A stretch of 64,000 bases of DNA from Hymenopus coronatus (GCA_030762935.1 CM060896.1:8818501-8882500); one strand, 5' to 3'. Shown: positions 1 to 11,154, numbered from the stretch's first letter. Numbers and translations are program-made. Notes: generated by a model not told the origin, from the letters alone.

Positions 1-1247
1 AGCAGCCAACCATACTAGGACTATGTGGTAAATTGTAAAAAGTGGCAGTTATTAGGATAGTGATACCATTATTGCAGGGAATATGTTCAGGAATAATAAC
101 CACATTTGGAGAAGTGTATACTCCCGAGAAACTTCAATTAAGGCAAGACATTTGATTTCTTTTCACATGAAATTATTAATATGTCAATAATTCACAAAGT
201 AATTGCGCTCGTGTTATAAAAATTTATCTAAGCATTAGTTTGACATTACAAACATATTGGAAGGGGGGGAGATGTTTGCTTGTAAGCTAGAGAGCAGGTG
301 AAATAGTTTCCTTGGTCGTTCTGGTTACCAGTGTGTTGTGAACCAGCCTTTATGAAGAAACCTTTGGAAGAGAGTTGGAATGAAATAGAGTTTGTAAAAC
401 ATTTCATGTGAGGGATATTTAAAAACCTCTTGGAATAAATATAGAAAAAAAAAAAATTGTACATTAGTGCAGCAATGTTTCACGGCCTTTTCTCTGTCGT
501 GGAAGCTACAATCCTTCACCCTTGCAAAATATTATTCAGTAATTGAGTGAAAAATTCTCTTTGCAATTATTTTTCACAGTTTTGGAAAAAGAAGATGGCT
601 CATGGTTCACACAGACCTGGAAAGTTGGCAAAAAAAGTGAAATAATTTCTGGGTTCGACAAAGTTAGGGATTTTAAAATGTATTGTAATGCTTTAAGAAT
701 TATCTAACTGTGAATTAATGTTTAAATAGTTTTCCGGAGTCATTCAAATGCTGTAGAAAGAAAAATTCAATAAGCATTAACTTTTAGATTAAAATTTTCT
801 TGTGTTGATGCTACCCTTAATGGTCTAAGTCTTCTCGGTGAAGGTTTGGGTGCAAGTGACTTGGTAGTATTTATACTCAGGCTGCTCTCATGCGATTAGT
901 CTTGGTGGTGGGAGGGGGTTAGCCATTCTGAAGATGTTCACCGCAGTTGTGAAAGAAACGTCTGGACTGGAAAACTCCAGCAGACCATGACTTCTCAGCC
1001 CGAAATATTCTTCTAGTTATAATTTGGACTCCGCCTGTGAAAGCTTATGACTACTGATTCACAGGAACTTACAATTTTAATATTTTCGTACATCAATTGC
1101 TGTTGTACAAGTCATCAGCATTCATTCATTTTCTCTCAAGATACATAGATTATGATGCACAACATATATTGCTAACATCTCGGATTGGCATGTAAACAGC
1201 CTTGTGCTCCACATCATGGACTATTGGGTAAGATACTCCATCAATTA
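1..1247. other. AT-rich non-coding stretch
   Basis: No gene, tRNA or recognisable transposon was seen on either strand. Open frames are short, overlap one another and have low-complexity composition. Probably intergenic or intronic DNA. Confidence 0.5.
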
Positions 1248-1691
1248 CAGTGGAACCTCACCTATACGTTTTCCAAGGGAGGCTACTAAAATAATGTAGA
1301 AATGAGAAAACGTGTAACTGATTTTCTCTTCTGGTATGGACCTCATCCAGAATTTTTAATTTTTTTACCAATTTTTCTTCCCTGCTTGTTGATATTCACA
1401 CATGTTTCTTCTCCTGTTTGTAACTCGAAACTCTACATAAAATAGAGAAGTGACTGTTGGAACAATAAGTGTCAATGAAAACCGCAAACCAGGCAATTCC
1501 AAGGTTATACACAGCAAGCATACCACCACACATTTTTTTTAAAAACGTATAAGTGGGTACATTTTGTGTATAGGGATCACAAAAAGACACACATTCCCGA
1601 GAAAACGTATAATTGAGCAAAATGTTAATGGAGAACGACTAGTCCCTAAAAGTTTAGCATATATGTGCGAAAAAAATGTAGAAGTGAATAA
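1248..1691. mobile_element. Possible pogo/Tigger-like element end
   Basis: At 1248 the sequence reads CAGTGGAACCTCACCTATAC, which resembles the CAG..ACCTCG..TATACG termini of some pogo/Tigger elements. Short copies of a motif close to AAAACGTATAA recur at about 1300, 1545 and 1600, as in subterminal repeats of such elements. No matching right terminus and no transposase were found, so this is a tentative fragment. The hAT element at 1700 lies in or beside it. Confidence 0.25.
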
Positions 1692-1699
1692 CCTATAAG

Positions 1700-4679
1700 C
1701 AGTGGCGGCTCGTGCCTAAAACAAGTAGCGTGCTGCACGGGGAAAAAAAAATGCATGCAACTCACCTAGTTTCGAAAAATGAAGTCCATACGCCGATGTT
1801 TCTTCATGCAGAATTTGTCCATCACTCTGACGTTGAAATCCCTGATATTTGTAACGAATTTCTTCTCTATGGATAGCATGGCCAGAGAGGTAAGGCGATC
1901 CTGACACATGGTGTTCCTCAGAAAGGTTTTTATCCTCTTCAAAGAGGAGAAACATCGTTCTGGTTCTGCAGTTGACATGGGAATAGTCACAACAATTCTT
2001 AAAACCTTTGTCACTTCACTAAAAGTTTTTTGCAGATTATTTTTTAGTGTCAACTACAAGAGTGGAAGAGCACCTTCTACTTTCCTGAATTCCGGATGCT
2101 CATATAAAATGCTAAGTTCGGTTCGGAGCTTGTTTTTGTCGAGATCTTTATATCGATCACAGACAATGCCGAGTTCTGTTTCAGGAAAAACTTGAGAAAA
2201 TAATTCAAAGTTTTTTGCATCCAATAGTTTTGCAGCATCAAGATGTTCTGTGGACTCAAAGCGGCTGTGTACCTCCGATATTATTCGGTCACATACTTCC
2301 TTGGCATCTACTCCTAAGTTAGTTTCCCTATGACGTCTTTTTGTAACGTGGACGTTAGATGTCTGAATCTGGTGTGCTATATCATCCGTTCTACTTCGCA
2401 CGGCATCAATTGCTTTGGCAAAAGATTGGACTGCATTTTTTGCCTTCACTGCATCCATCTGTCTTGCTTGTAGCTGATTATACAAAATGTCTACATGTGG
2501 CATTATTTTCTGAAAAAAGGCAAGCCAGAAATTAAATTCTCCATCCTCCAAATTATGCCGCAGGCCACGAGCTTCTTGCACTGTCCTATCTGATAAAGAT
2601 TGTTCTAATTCGTCAAAACAATCGATCAGAGATTCTCTGTGTTCATATACGGTGTTAACAGTCCTAGACTTGAAATTCCATCTTGTTGCAGATCCTCGAG
2701 GAACTCTTCGAGCAACAGTTGCTTCCAATGCTGCTAAACGCTGTGGAGATCTTGAAAAAAATGCTGGAAAAGCTGAGAGACTGCAGAAGAATATTCTGGC
2801 GGACTGATTTTGAGAAGCTGCTTTCTCCATAACCAGATTTAATTGATGGGCGTAACAATGTACATACTGTGCGAGAGGATAGTGTTCTTTCACCTTGATC
2901 TGCACGCCTCCTGTGTTACCGCTCATTACAGACGCACCGTCATAAGTCTGGGCGATGATTTTATGGCGATCATCCTTAAAAAGGGTGTCCACTTCTTTCA
3001 AAATACAACCGGCAATAGAATTAGCGGTCTGATCAGATGGATTAAAAAATCCCCAAAACCGTTCATAAATAAAGCCGTTTCTTTCATATCTAAAAATTAA
3101 TGCCAACTGAATTTTTTCAGTAATATCAGTGGTTTCGTCTGCCATGATAGCAACATAGGCTGCCTCCTTCATTTCTCTTTCAATTTCTTCGTGGCACACT
3201 TCCAACATGCAATCAAGTAGTTCATTCTGGATGGTCTTAGATAATCCTTTGAACACCTTATTGCTTTCGGTATGCTCTTTCATCGCACTGTCTATACTGC
3301 CCAATAGATTTATAAGGCCTAAAAACACGCCGGGATTATCTGACGTTTCCATCTCATCATGTCCACGCAAAGCAAGCTCAAAGGCCCCACAAAATTTGAT
3401 GCAGTCTATTATCCTGGATAATATGTATCTATTTTTCTCAACCTGTTCATTATGTTTTTGTGTAGCATCTTGATATGCCCTGCTTAGCTGCGTTGCAATA
3501 TTTACACCTCCAAGCATTGAGAAGTCAAGCGAGTTTTTCATATGCTTCTTGCTATTTGAATGTTTTTTTATATATTCATTAACATGACCTAGATCTTTAA
3601 CACCAGTCGTAGACCACGAATCTGTACTTCCAAACAAGAGGCAAGGAAAGCAAAAGAGCGCGTTTCTGATTTCACAACCACAGATCCAGTCACTGTTGTC
3701 ATATATATTTGTGTTAAACTTTCTTGTGTAAATAGAATTTTTACTTCCTTTTGCTTTCTGTTCAATTTTTAGATCAGGAGTAGGTCGCCCTAAATTTTTT
3801 ATCCTGATCTTTTCATCTAACGATCGCCTTGAAAAGGGAGTTTTTAACAGCTCATCAGCTATATTCATTATGTATGACTAAAGTTTTCTTACCTATGAAA
3901 GTAACACAAACCTACACTGAATGATACTGAAATATAATAAAGTGCGATCACAGTTGGAAATAAACTGAAAACTGATACTGAATAACATTTACACAACAGA
4001 ACACTTTGTTTCAATGTGATACACGTGGGCCTGTTAGATTTCACATTTGCGGAAGTAACACATTGCGCCAATATGAACTTATGGTTACCAATGTTAACAA
4101 ACAATATAACAAACAATGTTCTGTACGTTCCAATGTGAATAAGGTATGGAGATAATAGTCCTTTTATGGCTCAGTTTGTATCACAAAGATATAATTAGTT
4201 ATTATAACTAAAATAAAACGTTGTAATACGCTTTAATTAATTTCACTAAATTCTGATGTTTAGTGTGGCACTTAGGTGAGTGTGGCAGGGCTGTTTCGTC
4301 TGCTGCCAAAACGATTATAAGGAAAAGAACTAACACTCGTAGCGATTTCATTGATTCCGTGCTTTAGCCAAACGCAGCACGTAGCAGTGCGAAAACGAGG
4401 TGACATCGACCGTCAGGGGGGGTAAGAGGGGAAGGTTCTACGCAAGCGCAATATTCACCTACCGTGCTTGATCGCTTTGAGCACGTGGATGCATTCCATT
4501 AGCTAAACTTGCGTGTTTACCTTGCTTCGAGAGTTCGTCATTGGCAGTGCTGCCTTTCTTATTACTACCATAATGTGTTATGTTTGTTACATGGTCCTTC
4601 AGCATGTCTGTTATGTAATTTAGAAGAAAAAAAAGTAGCGTGCTGCAGCTCTTCAGCACGTAAGGACGAGCCGCCCCTG
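1700..4679 (-). mobile_element. hAT DNA transposon, structurally complete (2980 bp)
   Basis: The left end is CAGTGGCGGCTCGTG (1700). The right end, read inward on the minus strand, is CAGGGGCGGCTCGTC, giving an imperfect terminal inverted repeat of about 15 bp. The 8 bp CCTATAAG occurs directly outside both ends (1692-1699 and 4680-4687), the target duplication size expected for hAT. A subterminal direct repeat, AGTAGCGTGCTGCA, lies just inside each end. The transposase gene is on the minus strand (3868 to 1766). The perfect target duplication and mostly open gene suggest a fairly recent insertion. Confidence 0.93.
1766..3868 (-). pseudogene. hAT transposase (ZMYM1-like, DUF4371 type), one in-frame stop
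   Basis: The gene reads as 604 codons, then a TAG (2054-2056), then 95 more codons in the same frame, about 699 sense codons in all, normal for this hAT group. From the N terminus there is a cysteine-bearing TTF-type zinc finger segment (WICGCEIRNALFCFPC, about residues 61-76) and a DUF4371-like region. The catalytic core has the first acidic motif in MADETTD (about residue 244) and the second in YDGASVMSG. A conserved TRWNFKSRTVN stretch follows, and after the stop comes the C-terminal hAT dimerisation domain (STAEPERCFSSLKRIKTF). The stop separates the catalytic region from the dimerisation domain, so the protein made would probably be inactive unless the stop is read through or is a sequencing error. 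The ATG at 3868 is the first in frame and precedes family-typical sequence. Confidence 0.9.
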
Positions 4680-4758
4680 CCTATAAGCAAGTTTCAACTA
4701 TTTCTGTAGCAACGCCTCATCGCATATTTGTATTTCACGCATTATTGAAAATTCAACT

Positions 4759-4784
4759 TTTTTTTTTTTTTTTTTTTTTTTTTC
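4759..4784. repeat. Poly-T tract
   Basis: A run of about 24 T residues. It may be the poly-A tail of a minus-strand retroposed sequence, or simple slippage. Confidence 0.7.
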
Positions 4785-5028
4785 AAAAACTGTCTTGTCT
4801 TTCTTTTTCACACTGTGTAAAACAGGTTTCATGGGTCCTTGATTAATTGCTTGCACAAGTTCGACAACTTTCAGGGCTCAAGGCATTCCAGTGTTTCCAA
4901 ATATGTGTTAATGTAGATATATCTACAAAGTTCTTCTGTATGTATTGCAAATCTTCATGCAATCCATTTGAAGCAAGAGATTTTACAATCTTGATTGAAG
5001 AGCATGCACTATCATCAAAGGCATTAAT
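4772..5028 (-). pseudogene. Degraded coding relic, possibly transposase-derived
   Basis: The minus strand reads NAFDDSACSSIKIVKSLASN, then LHEDLQYIQKNF, then after one frame change VVELVQAINQGP and KKKDKTVF. The pattern (a charged 'D..S..SIKIV..L' segment, 'EDL.YI..NF', then a helix ending near 'V.KK...F') resembles the C-terminal part of CGG-binding/hAT-like proteins of arthropod genomes, recalled from memory. The reading breaks at about 4865, and mariner copy 1 is inserted at its N-terminal side (TA at 5029). It is non-functional. Confidence 0.3.
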
Positions 5029-5030
5029 TA

Positions 5031-6342
5031 CGAGGGACATACTGAAAGTCAAGAGCAACCCATTGTAAAAATTTCAATTTCAACAATGTAACGAAACGAA
5101 TTGCAGGATCGTAATCTACAGACTTTAAGCCACATGTTGACATATTGTGACGTCATTAGCTTCTATCACGTGACCTCAGACGGTGTTTGAAAAATGGCTG
5201 ACATTGATGTTTCGTTTCGACAGCGTGCTGTCATTGAATTCCTTGTGAAAGAAGGAAAATCTGCTCCTGAAATTCATCTCAGACTTCAACGTGCATATGG
5301 AGGTGTCTGCATGGGTGCCAGCAGTGTTAGAAGATGGGTGAAACATTTCAAAGATGGAAACACGAGTCTGCAAAATGCGCCTCGTAGCAGGCGTCCTCGA
5401 ACTGCCTCTACAGAACGCAACAAGGAAAGAGTTGATGAGCTCATTACAGGAGATAGGCGTTTCACTGTGAATGAAATTGCTGCGCAACTTGGAATAGGAC
5501 ATAGTGCAGTGCAAGAAATGATCCACAGCTTGGGTTATCGAAAGGTTTGTGTCCGTTGGGTCCCCCGTTTATTGACTGAAGACCACAAACTTCAGAGAAG
5601 AACCATTGCACAGAACCTTCTTCAGAGATTTCATAATGAAGGTGATGAATTTTTGACGTGTATTGTGACTGGAGATGAGAGCTGGTTCCATCACTATGAG
5701 CCAGAAACGAAACGTCAGAGTGCGGAATGACACCACTTGAACTCACCATCGAAGAAGAAAGCGAAGACAGTGCAGTCTGTAGGAAAAGTTATGGGAAGTG
5801 TCTTTTGGGATGCACAAGGTTGCATTCTGGTTGACTTTCTTGAACCTGGACAAACCATAAATTCTGCCCGCTACATCAAGACACTTCTGAAGCTACGTCG
5901 GGCTTTGCGTGATAAACGCCCTGGAAAGAGGATCATCCTTCAACAGGATAATGCGCGTCCACATACTGCCCGTGCCACTATGGAGAAGATGAGGGCATTA
6001 GGGTGGGAAACTCTTCCACATCCTCCCTACAGTCCCGACTTGGCACCCTCCGACTACCATCATTTCGGTTCTGCGAAGGAGCAGATGCGTGGCCAACGCT
6101 ACGAGACGCTGGAGGATATTCGGAAAGCAGTGCGTCAGGGTCTGCGGGCAGCTGGAACGGAGTTCTATCACAAGGGCATTTTCAAACTTGTAGAACGATG
6201 GGAAAAATGTGTGCAAAACAATGGAGACTACGTCGAAAAGTGAAAGAAAGTCTGTAGATTATGATGATGTATTTGGTTTGGCTTAAAAATAAATATTAAG
6301 ATTGTAAAACAGTGTTGCTCATGACTTTCAGTATGCCCCTTG
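5031..6342 (+). mobile_element. mariner transposon, copy 1 (complete ends)
   Basis: Flanked by TA on both sides (5029-5030 and 6343-6344). Terminal inverted repeats of about 29 bp begin CGAGGGACATACTGAAAGTC on the left and, read inward, CAAGGGGCATACTGAAAGTC on the right. It holds one transposase reading frame (5194-6243) and an AATAAA just inside the right end. A close relative lies at 26843-28151. Total length 1312 bp is standard for mariner. Confidence 0.95.
5194..6243 (+). pseudogene. mariner transposase copy 1, single nonsense codon
   Basis: This is a D,D34D transposase of the Tc1/mariner superfamily, about 349 codons from MADIDVSF to the TGA at 6241. The N-terminal helix-turn-helix region includes ASSVRRWVKHFKDGN, and the linker ends in WVPRLLTEDHK. 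The catalytic residues sit in IVTGDESWFHHYEP (first D), QQDNARPHTA (second D) and YSPDLAPSDYH (third D, 34 residues after the second). One TGA at 5728-5730 replaces the tryptophan (TGG) present in copy 2, just after the first catalytic D. No frameshift was seen. Apart from this codon the gene looks intact, so inactivation is probably recent. Confidence 0.93.
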
Positions 6343-6352
6343 TATCTGTAAA

Positions 6353-7263
6353 CAGTGGCGGCTCGTGGATTAAAAATGTAGGTGTTCACAAAATCAGCAA
6401 TTTACCACCGCCGTCACCGCAACATCAAATCTAGTAATATTAGAAACAATGATAGTGCCTAATAACAAGAATTATAAATTTGTTACACAACTCGTCACCC
6501 GCCCAGTATTGTAAAGATGTTAAATTTCTTAGTCTCCGAGAGTTAACAGCAATATGAGGTGATGAAAGAGTGAACTCCTTTGATGCAGTTCATGTGAAGA
6601 ATGGTATTTACAGTGAATAATATTTATATTGTTTAAATTACGCAATTAACGTCAAATTTATTTGAACAGAAATTCCATGCGCCGGTTTTTCAATTGTGCA
6701 AACGTTTCTATCACTCAGTGATTAAAGCATTTTATGCTGTTGACCAGTTTCTTCTCAATAGCAAGCATTGCCTGCGCTGAAAGTCGGAATTCACCCATTG
6801 AACTTCTAGTAAAGGTTTTAATTCTTTTTATTGTGGACAAGCATATTTCTAGTTCTGATGTAGTCATGGTCGTAATGATAACAATCTACAGTAGCTCGGT
6901 TAGTTGCGGAAAAGTTCCTTCGTTGAGGTTGTTTTCTGTTTTGAACTGCTTAACTCTCTCTTAAGAACCCTGCACCGTGCTCATTTCTGGCTGTAAAATT
7001 CCAAGCTCTTTTGTTGGCCGCGCAAGCGCAGAGCTGCTAAACGTTAGTAATACGCTAGCACCCGAGGCCTGTGCTACAAGCGTTGTTGTCACATACTCAT
7101 GTTTTCGGTTGTGTTCAACCTGAAGAGCAGAGCGCGGTATATGTAAACAAGTGGCACTGGATAGTGCATTTTATTAAATGTTTCCTGAAAGAGAAAAAGG
7201 AGATCCACTAAGAAATTTTGGAGGTTCATGTGCTATTGTGCTCCTACACAGCAGCTGCCGCTG
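6353..7263 (-). mobile_element. Non-autonomous hAT element (911 bp)
   Basis: The left end reads CAGTGGCGGCTCGTG. The right end, read inward, is CAGCGGCAGCTGCTG, matching at 11 of 15 positions. The 8 bp TCTGTAAA is duplicated outside both ends (6345-6352 and 7264-7271). The left terminus matches that of the hAT at 1700, but the interior differs. Only a decayed C-terminal transposase segment remains, on the minus strand. It sits ten bases from the end of mariner copy 1. Confidence 0.85.
6658..6955 (-). pseudogene. hAT dimerisation-domain remnant
   Basis: The minus strand reads, with stops, LSTIKRIKTFTRSSM, then LSAQAMLAIEKKLVNSI and, at the end, NRRMEFLFK before a stop at 6658-6660. This aligns by eye with the C terminus of the transposase at 1766-3868 (SSLKRIKTFLRNTM, LAMLSIEKKFV, RRMDFIF). 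At least two internal stops are present and the zinc finger and catalytic regions are absent, so the element would need a transposase supplied in trans. Divergence shows it belongs to a related but different hAT lineage. Confidence 0.75.
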
Positions 7264-7406
7264 TCTGTAAAACTATTGTAACATACAGAATAGTAAACTG
7301 TGCATGGAGCCGATGTGTTACTACAAGGTTGTTAACATGCGGCACGTGCAGTCGCCACTGCAAGTTGGTCTCTACTCGGAAGGTATGCGCATGTGTCCCT
7401 ACTTAT

Positions 7407-8250
7407 TACTTTCTCTACACGTACTATGTACCTAGTGTATAGAGAAGGTATTGTATTGCACCCAAATATTTGATACCGAGATTTCACCGGAAATACAAGT
7501 TTTAGGACCCCTGAATACAAAAAATCATTTTAGAAAAATGTGCGTGTGTGTGTATCTGTGGGCAGTATAGCTCAAAAACGAAAAGTCCGTTAAATACCAA
7601 ACTTTGATTTAAGGTTAGTATTTTCCAAGGATGTGACAAAGATTTTCAAGAAAATCCCCCACCCTCAACTACCCTTTACATGTAAAAATTTTCGAAAATT
7701 TTGATTTTCTCAAAAATGGCTCTAACGGTTTTGATTAAAATATCGTATATTAAAGATATTTATCTGGCAAACAAAATATATGTCTTAATTTTCTGGGAAT
7801 AGCCTCTGAAGACAATTCTGGACGAATTTTACGGAATTTTGCATAACTGCTAAACCGTAAGAGATGGAGAAAAACTTACCACACAAAAAAATGTAGAGCA
7901 CGTTAAAACACACAATTTATGTTATATATATATATTCGTGGAGTTGATCGATTTTGAGATATTCCTTGTTTTTGGTTTCAGCTTTGAAAAACTTATGCGT
8001 TTATCATACAGGAATTTGTCAACTCGTGTCCATACAAACAAAGGAAGTTCAGTCACATAGCAACCAGCTTTTGACAATCACTTTAACCTGCGATACTCTG
8101 TTATTTCGCATCTACTTACAAGGAAACAAGTAATAGAATATTTCTGTTAATTTTTATTCGATTAGCACTAAGCAAATATAAGCATAAGATTTGTAACAAT
8201 AATTTGTTGCAGAGAACTAGAGAAAGCTATGTGAATGGAACACATCAGAT
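7407..8250 (+). repeat. Family R copy R1, near full length
   Basis: Unclassified interspersed repeat found about 13 times here. This copy defines the layout. It starts TACTTTCTCTACACG with an imperfect palindrome around ACTATGTACCTAGT. Then come a segment CACCGGAAATACAAG, a GT-rich tract (about 7539-7556), a central part with TTTTGATTAAAATATCG, and a tail with TTGTTGCAGAG ending near ATGTGAATGGAACACATCAG. The two ends share the inverted motif ACTTTCTCTACA. No protein domain was recognised. It could be a non-autonomous DNA element. Confidence 0.75.
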
Positions 8251-8384
8251 TTTTTTTTTTTTTTTAAAGGGAAGTGCTATTCTGTTTTGTTTTTGTTTTT
8301 TTTCTGTTTTATGTATGGTGATTTATATTCTCTTTTTGTTTGCATAAGGGGAGGTCACTTGTGCTTATAAGTATTCTTTTTTAT

Positions 8385-8880
8385 TTAGTACATAGGAAGA
8401 GAAGGTATTGCACTCATCCAAAAATTTAATACTCAGATTTCCCGGAAATAGACGTTTTCGAGTCTCCTGTATAAGAAAAAAAAGTTAAAAAAAGGTCTGT
8501 GTGAATAAATACCATACTTAAGTGTTTTAAGTTTAGTATCTTCCAAGGATTTGACAAAGATTTTCAAAAAATCGCTCCCCCCTTTACATGGAAGATTTTT
8601 TAAAATGTTCAATTTTCTCAAAACTACCTCTGAACTATTTTGATTGAAATGAAGTATATTAAAGATATTTACATAACAAATAAAGTGTACACCTTTACTT
8701 TGTTGGGATTAGTCTCACAAGTGCTAATCATTTTGAATGGCTTTTGCAACTGTAAAGTCTAAGATAGACAAAACATGTAGATCTTGTTAAAACATACAAT
8801 TTATGTCCATTAGAGGTAACCATTTCCAAAATATTGCTTGTTATTGGGTTTAAAATGTCCAATATTTAGATTTTTGTCAA
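8385..8880 (+). repeat. Family R copy R2, diverged and 3'-truncated
   Basis: The same order of segments as R1 can be followed (AGAGAAGGTATTGCACTC, the precedent of the GT tract, TATATTAAAGATATTTACAT, then AACATACAATTTATGTC) but with many substitutions. It lacks the 3' tail. It lies about 135 bp after R1 in the same orientation, so these may be remnants of separate insertions or a local duplication. Confidence 0.65.
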
Positions 8881-9039
8881 ATGGGAAATTGTTATTCACC
8901 TTGGTGATGGAAACAGAAGGGAAACTCACCTAACAATGAGATTTGAGTGTCACTTTAAAACTAAACTCAACTCCGTGGCAACAGCCCAAACTTCAGTCAC
9001 ATCGCTACCCATTACAGGCATAATGGATGGGGTGCAGTA

Positions 9040-9262
9040 TTGGAGGTTGGGACATCGTTAGCACCCTGAGTCCCTCCCAATCAGTTTGTGGTCTATGTCA
9101 CTTGGAGCTGCTACTTTTACAAGCAGCTTCTCAATGGGCCACCCAGGGACCTCATGAGGCTGAGTGCACCCCAGACTAGGTCTCCCAGCATGAGAAAATG
9201 CTCATACTAGCCCTGGGAATCGAACCCAGACTTCCCAAGAGCTTACTTCCTTTTCACTTACA
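9040..9262 (-). mobile_element. tRNA-like SINE candidate
   Basis: The minus strand carries GGGTTCGATTCCC (around 9212-9224), a perfect tRNA T-arm/B-box core, followed by a GC-richer unique body that ends near 9040. No convincing A box was located upstream, so the assignment rests on the B box and the contrast with AT-rich surroundings. No target duplication was identified. Confidence 0.4.
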
Positions 9263-9308
9263 GAGAACTTAAGTATAAACTAATTCTTGTGAATTACTGT
9301 TTCTTCCA

Positions 9309-9762
9309 CTAGCCGTGTGCAGGACAGGAGTTGGATAGGTAGTCAGACTGAAAAATTCAATGTCATAGCTGGGATTTGAACCACGGATCTCCCCAATCTC
9401 TAGACGTGTGTAGGACAGGAGTTGGATAGGTAGAGTCAGACTGAAACATTCAATGTCATAGCTGGGATTTGAACCACGGATCTCCTGGTCTCTAGCCGTG
9501 TGTAGGACAGGAGTTGGATAGGTAGAGTCAGACTGAAACATTCAGTGCCATCGCCGGGATTTGAACCACGAATCTCCAGGTCTCTAGCCGTGTGTAGCAC
9601 AGGAGTTGGATAGGTAGAGTCAGACTGAAAAATTCAATGTCATAGCCAGGATTTGAACCACAGATCTCTCGGTCTCTAGCCATGTGTAGGACAGGAGTTG
9701 GATAGGTAGAGTCAGACTGAGAAATTCAATGCCATAGCCGGGATTTGAACCAGGGATCTGGG
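9309..9762 (-). repeat. 92-bp tandem repeat (5 units) derived from tRNA-like SINE sequence
   Basis: Units start at about 9309, 9400, 9492, 9584 and 9675, each beginning CTAG.CGTGTGTAGGACAGG, with a period of 91-92 bp. Each unit contains GGGATTTGAACCACGG, the reverse complement of a tRNA B box (GGTTCAAATCCC). A dispersed single copy lies at 24466-24570, so the array looks like a tandem expansion of a SINE head. Each unit would carry a minus-strand pol III B-box-like element. Confidence 0.85.
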
Positions 9763-9765
9763 TTT

Positions 9766-9897
9766 TCTCCGGGTACTCCGGTTTCCCCCTCCATCGCATT
9801 CCACCGGTGCTCCATCATCATTCATGTATCACCAGTATCACTGCCTGCGGTGCCATTAGTAGTTAAAGCGGGCGTTAAACACTACTAAAAAAAAATC
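9766..9897 (+). mobile_element. SINE 3' body, head missing
   Basis: Contains TTTTCTCCGGGTACTCCGG, then GCATTCCACCGGTGCTCC, CTGCGGTGCCATTAGTAG and a short A-rich tail. The same body, more diverged, forms the 3' half of the complete SINE at 17920-18853, which has the tRNA head that this copy lacks. It abuts the 92-bp array directly. Confidence 0.6.
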
Positions 9898-9911
9898 TAC
9901 ATTCCAGTAAC

Positions 9912-11154
9912 CACTTTCCATGTCTTATCAGTCTCTTGCCACAAGATATATTTCCTCACGTTTACCTAGATGGCGCATACATCAAGCCGACTGGGACCTT
10001 TACTCCTGGTTGGCTGTCTTTTATTACAACGAGCACGACTCTGTTAATGTCTTAGTGGAGCACCTCACGAAAAATATTCTTGATGCTGCCGAGCAGTCTA
10101 TTCCACGTTCGACGACCCAAACCAGTCGTCGATTTCCGGTACCTTGGTGGACTGATTTATGCCGGAATGCCATTCGTGCTTGCAGGCGTGCTCTCAGGAT
10201 TTTCCAACGTCGCCCAACACTGGATAACCTGATTGAGCATAAAAAGATGCGTGCCAAATCTAGGCAGGTTGTTAAGGATAGCAAAAAGACATCACGGAGC
10301 AGTTTGTAGTGTCATTCAATCGACATACACCTTCCTCTATCGTATGGGATAAGTTAAGGCGCGTGGACGGAAAAACGACTCATACGTCAATCCCCGGTCT
10401 TAAAACAGCTGTAGGAGATGTTGATAAGCCTGACGTGGCCAACACTTTTGGCAGTGCTTGCGCTCAAGTGTCTAGTTCAGAGAATTATTCACCTGATTTT
10501 CTTCCCGTTAAGGCTCAGGTGGAATAGCAAGTTTTCAACTTTCGTTCTAAAAATCTTGAAGATTACAATCGACTCATCACTATGAGGGAGTTAGACAATG
10601 CACTATCATCTTCGCGAAACTCTGCACCAGGTCCTGATGGAACACACGTCCAAATGTTGCAACATCTCTCTCCTGGAGGTAAGGCCTTCCTACTCAAGGT
10701 CTATAATCGTGTTTGGGTTGACGCTACTTTTCCAGAAAAGTGGCGAGAGGCCACGATCGTACCTATTTTGAAAGCTGGAAAGGGCCGTTTTCTTCCATCC
10801 AGCTACCGTCCAATTTCCCTCACCAGTTGCGTTTGCAAGGTGATGGAACGCATGATCAATGGACGGTTGATATGCTGGCTGGAAACTCATAACCTACTGA
10901 CCAACACCCAGTGCGGTTTTCGATGACGTCGTTCAGCAGCTGACCATTTTGTCTCGATTTCGACACAGATAATGAATGGATTCATGAAGAACTGTCAAAC
11001 CGTTGGGGTGTTCTTTGACCTCGAAAAGGCTTATGATACGTGTTGGCGGGCAGGAATAATACGTTTCTTATACAACTGGAACATACGTGGACGCCTTCCG
11101 TTATTTATTCAAGAGTTTATGAGGGACCGCGTTTTCCGAATAAGGGTCAGCTCG
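9912..11154 (+). pseudogene. Jockey-like non-LTR retrotransposon fragment (reverse transcriptase)
   Basis: The fragment starts in the linker between endonuclease and RT (FPVPWWTDLCRNAIRACRRA) and runs into the RT: SAPGPDGTHVQML, then YRPISLTSCVCKVMERMING and motif A in VFFDLEKAYDTCWR. It lacks the apurinic endonuclease at its 5' side and everything after motif A, including the catalytic YxDD box. The frame is broken by a shift near 10280, a TAG at 10525-10527 and a TGA at 10924-10926. The 3' truncation falls exactly where the 71-bp satellite begins. The conserved wording is typical of arthropod jockey-clade elements, so this is a dead copy of such an element. Confidence 0.88.

Noticed and set aside
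246..519. Two short minus-strand open frames rich in Phe
   Set aside because: They are AT-rich low-complexity frames that overlap each other, with no recognisable protein features.
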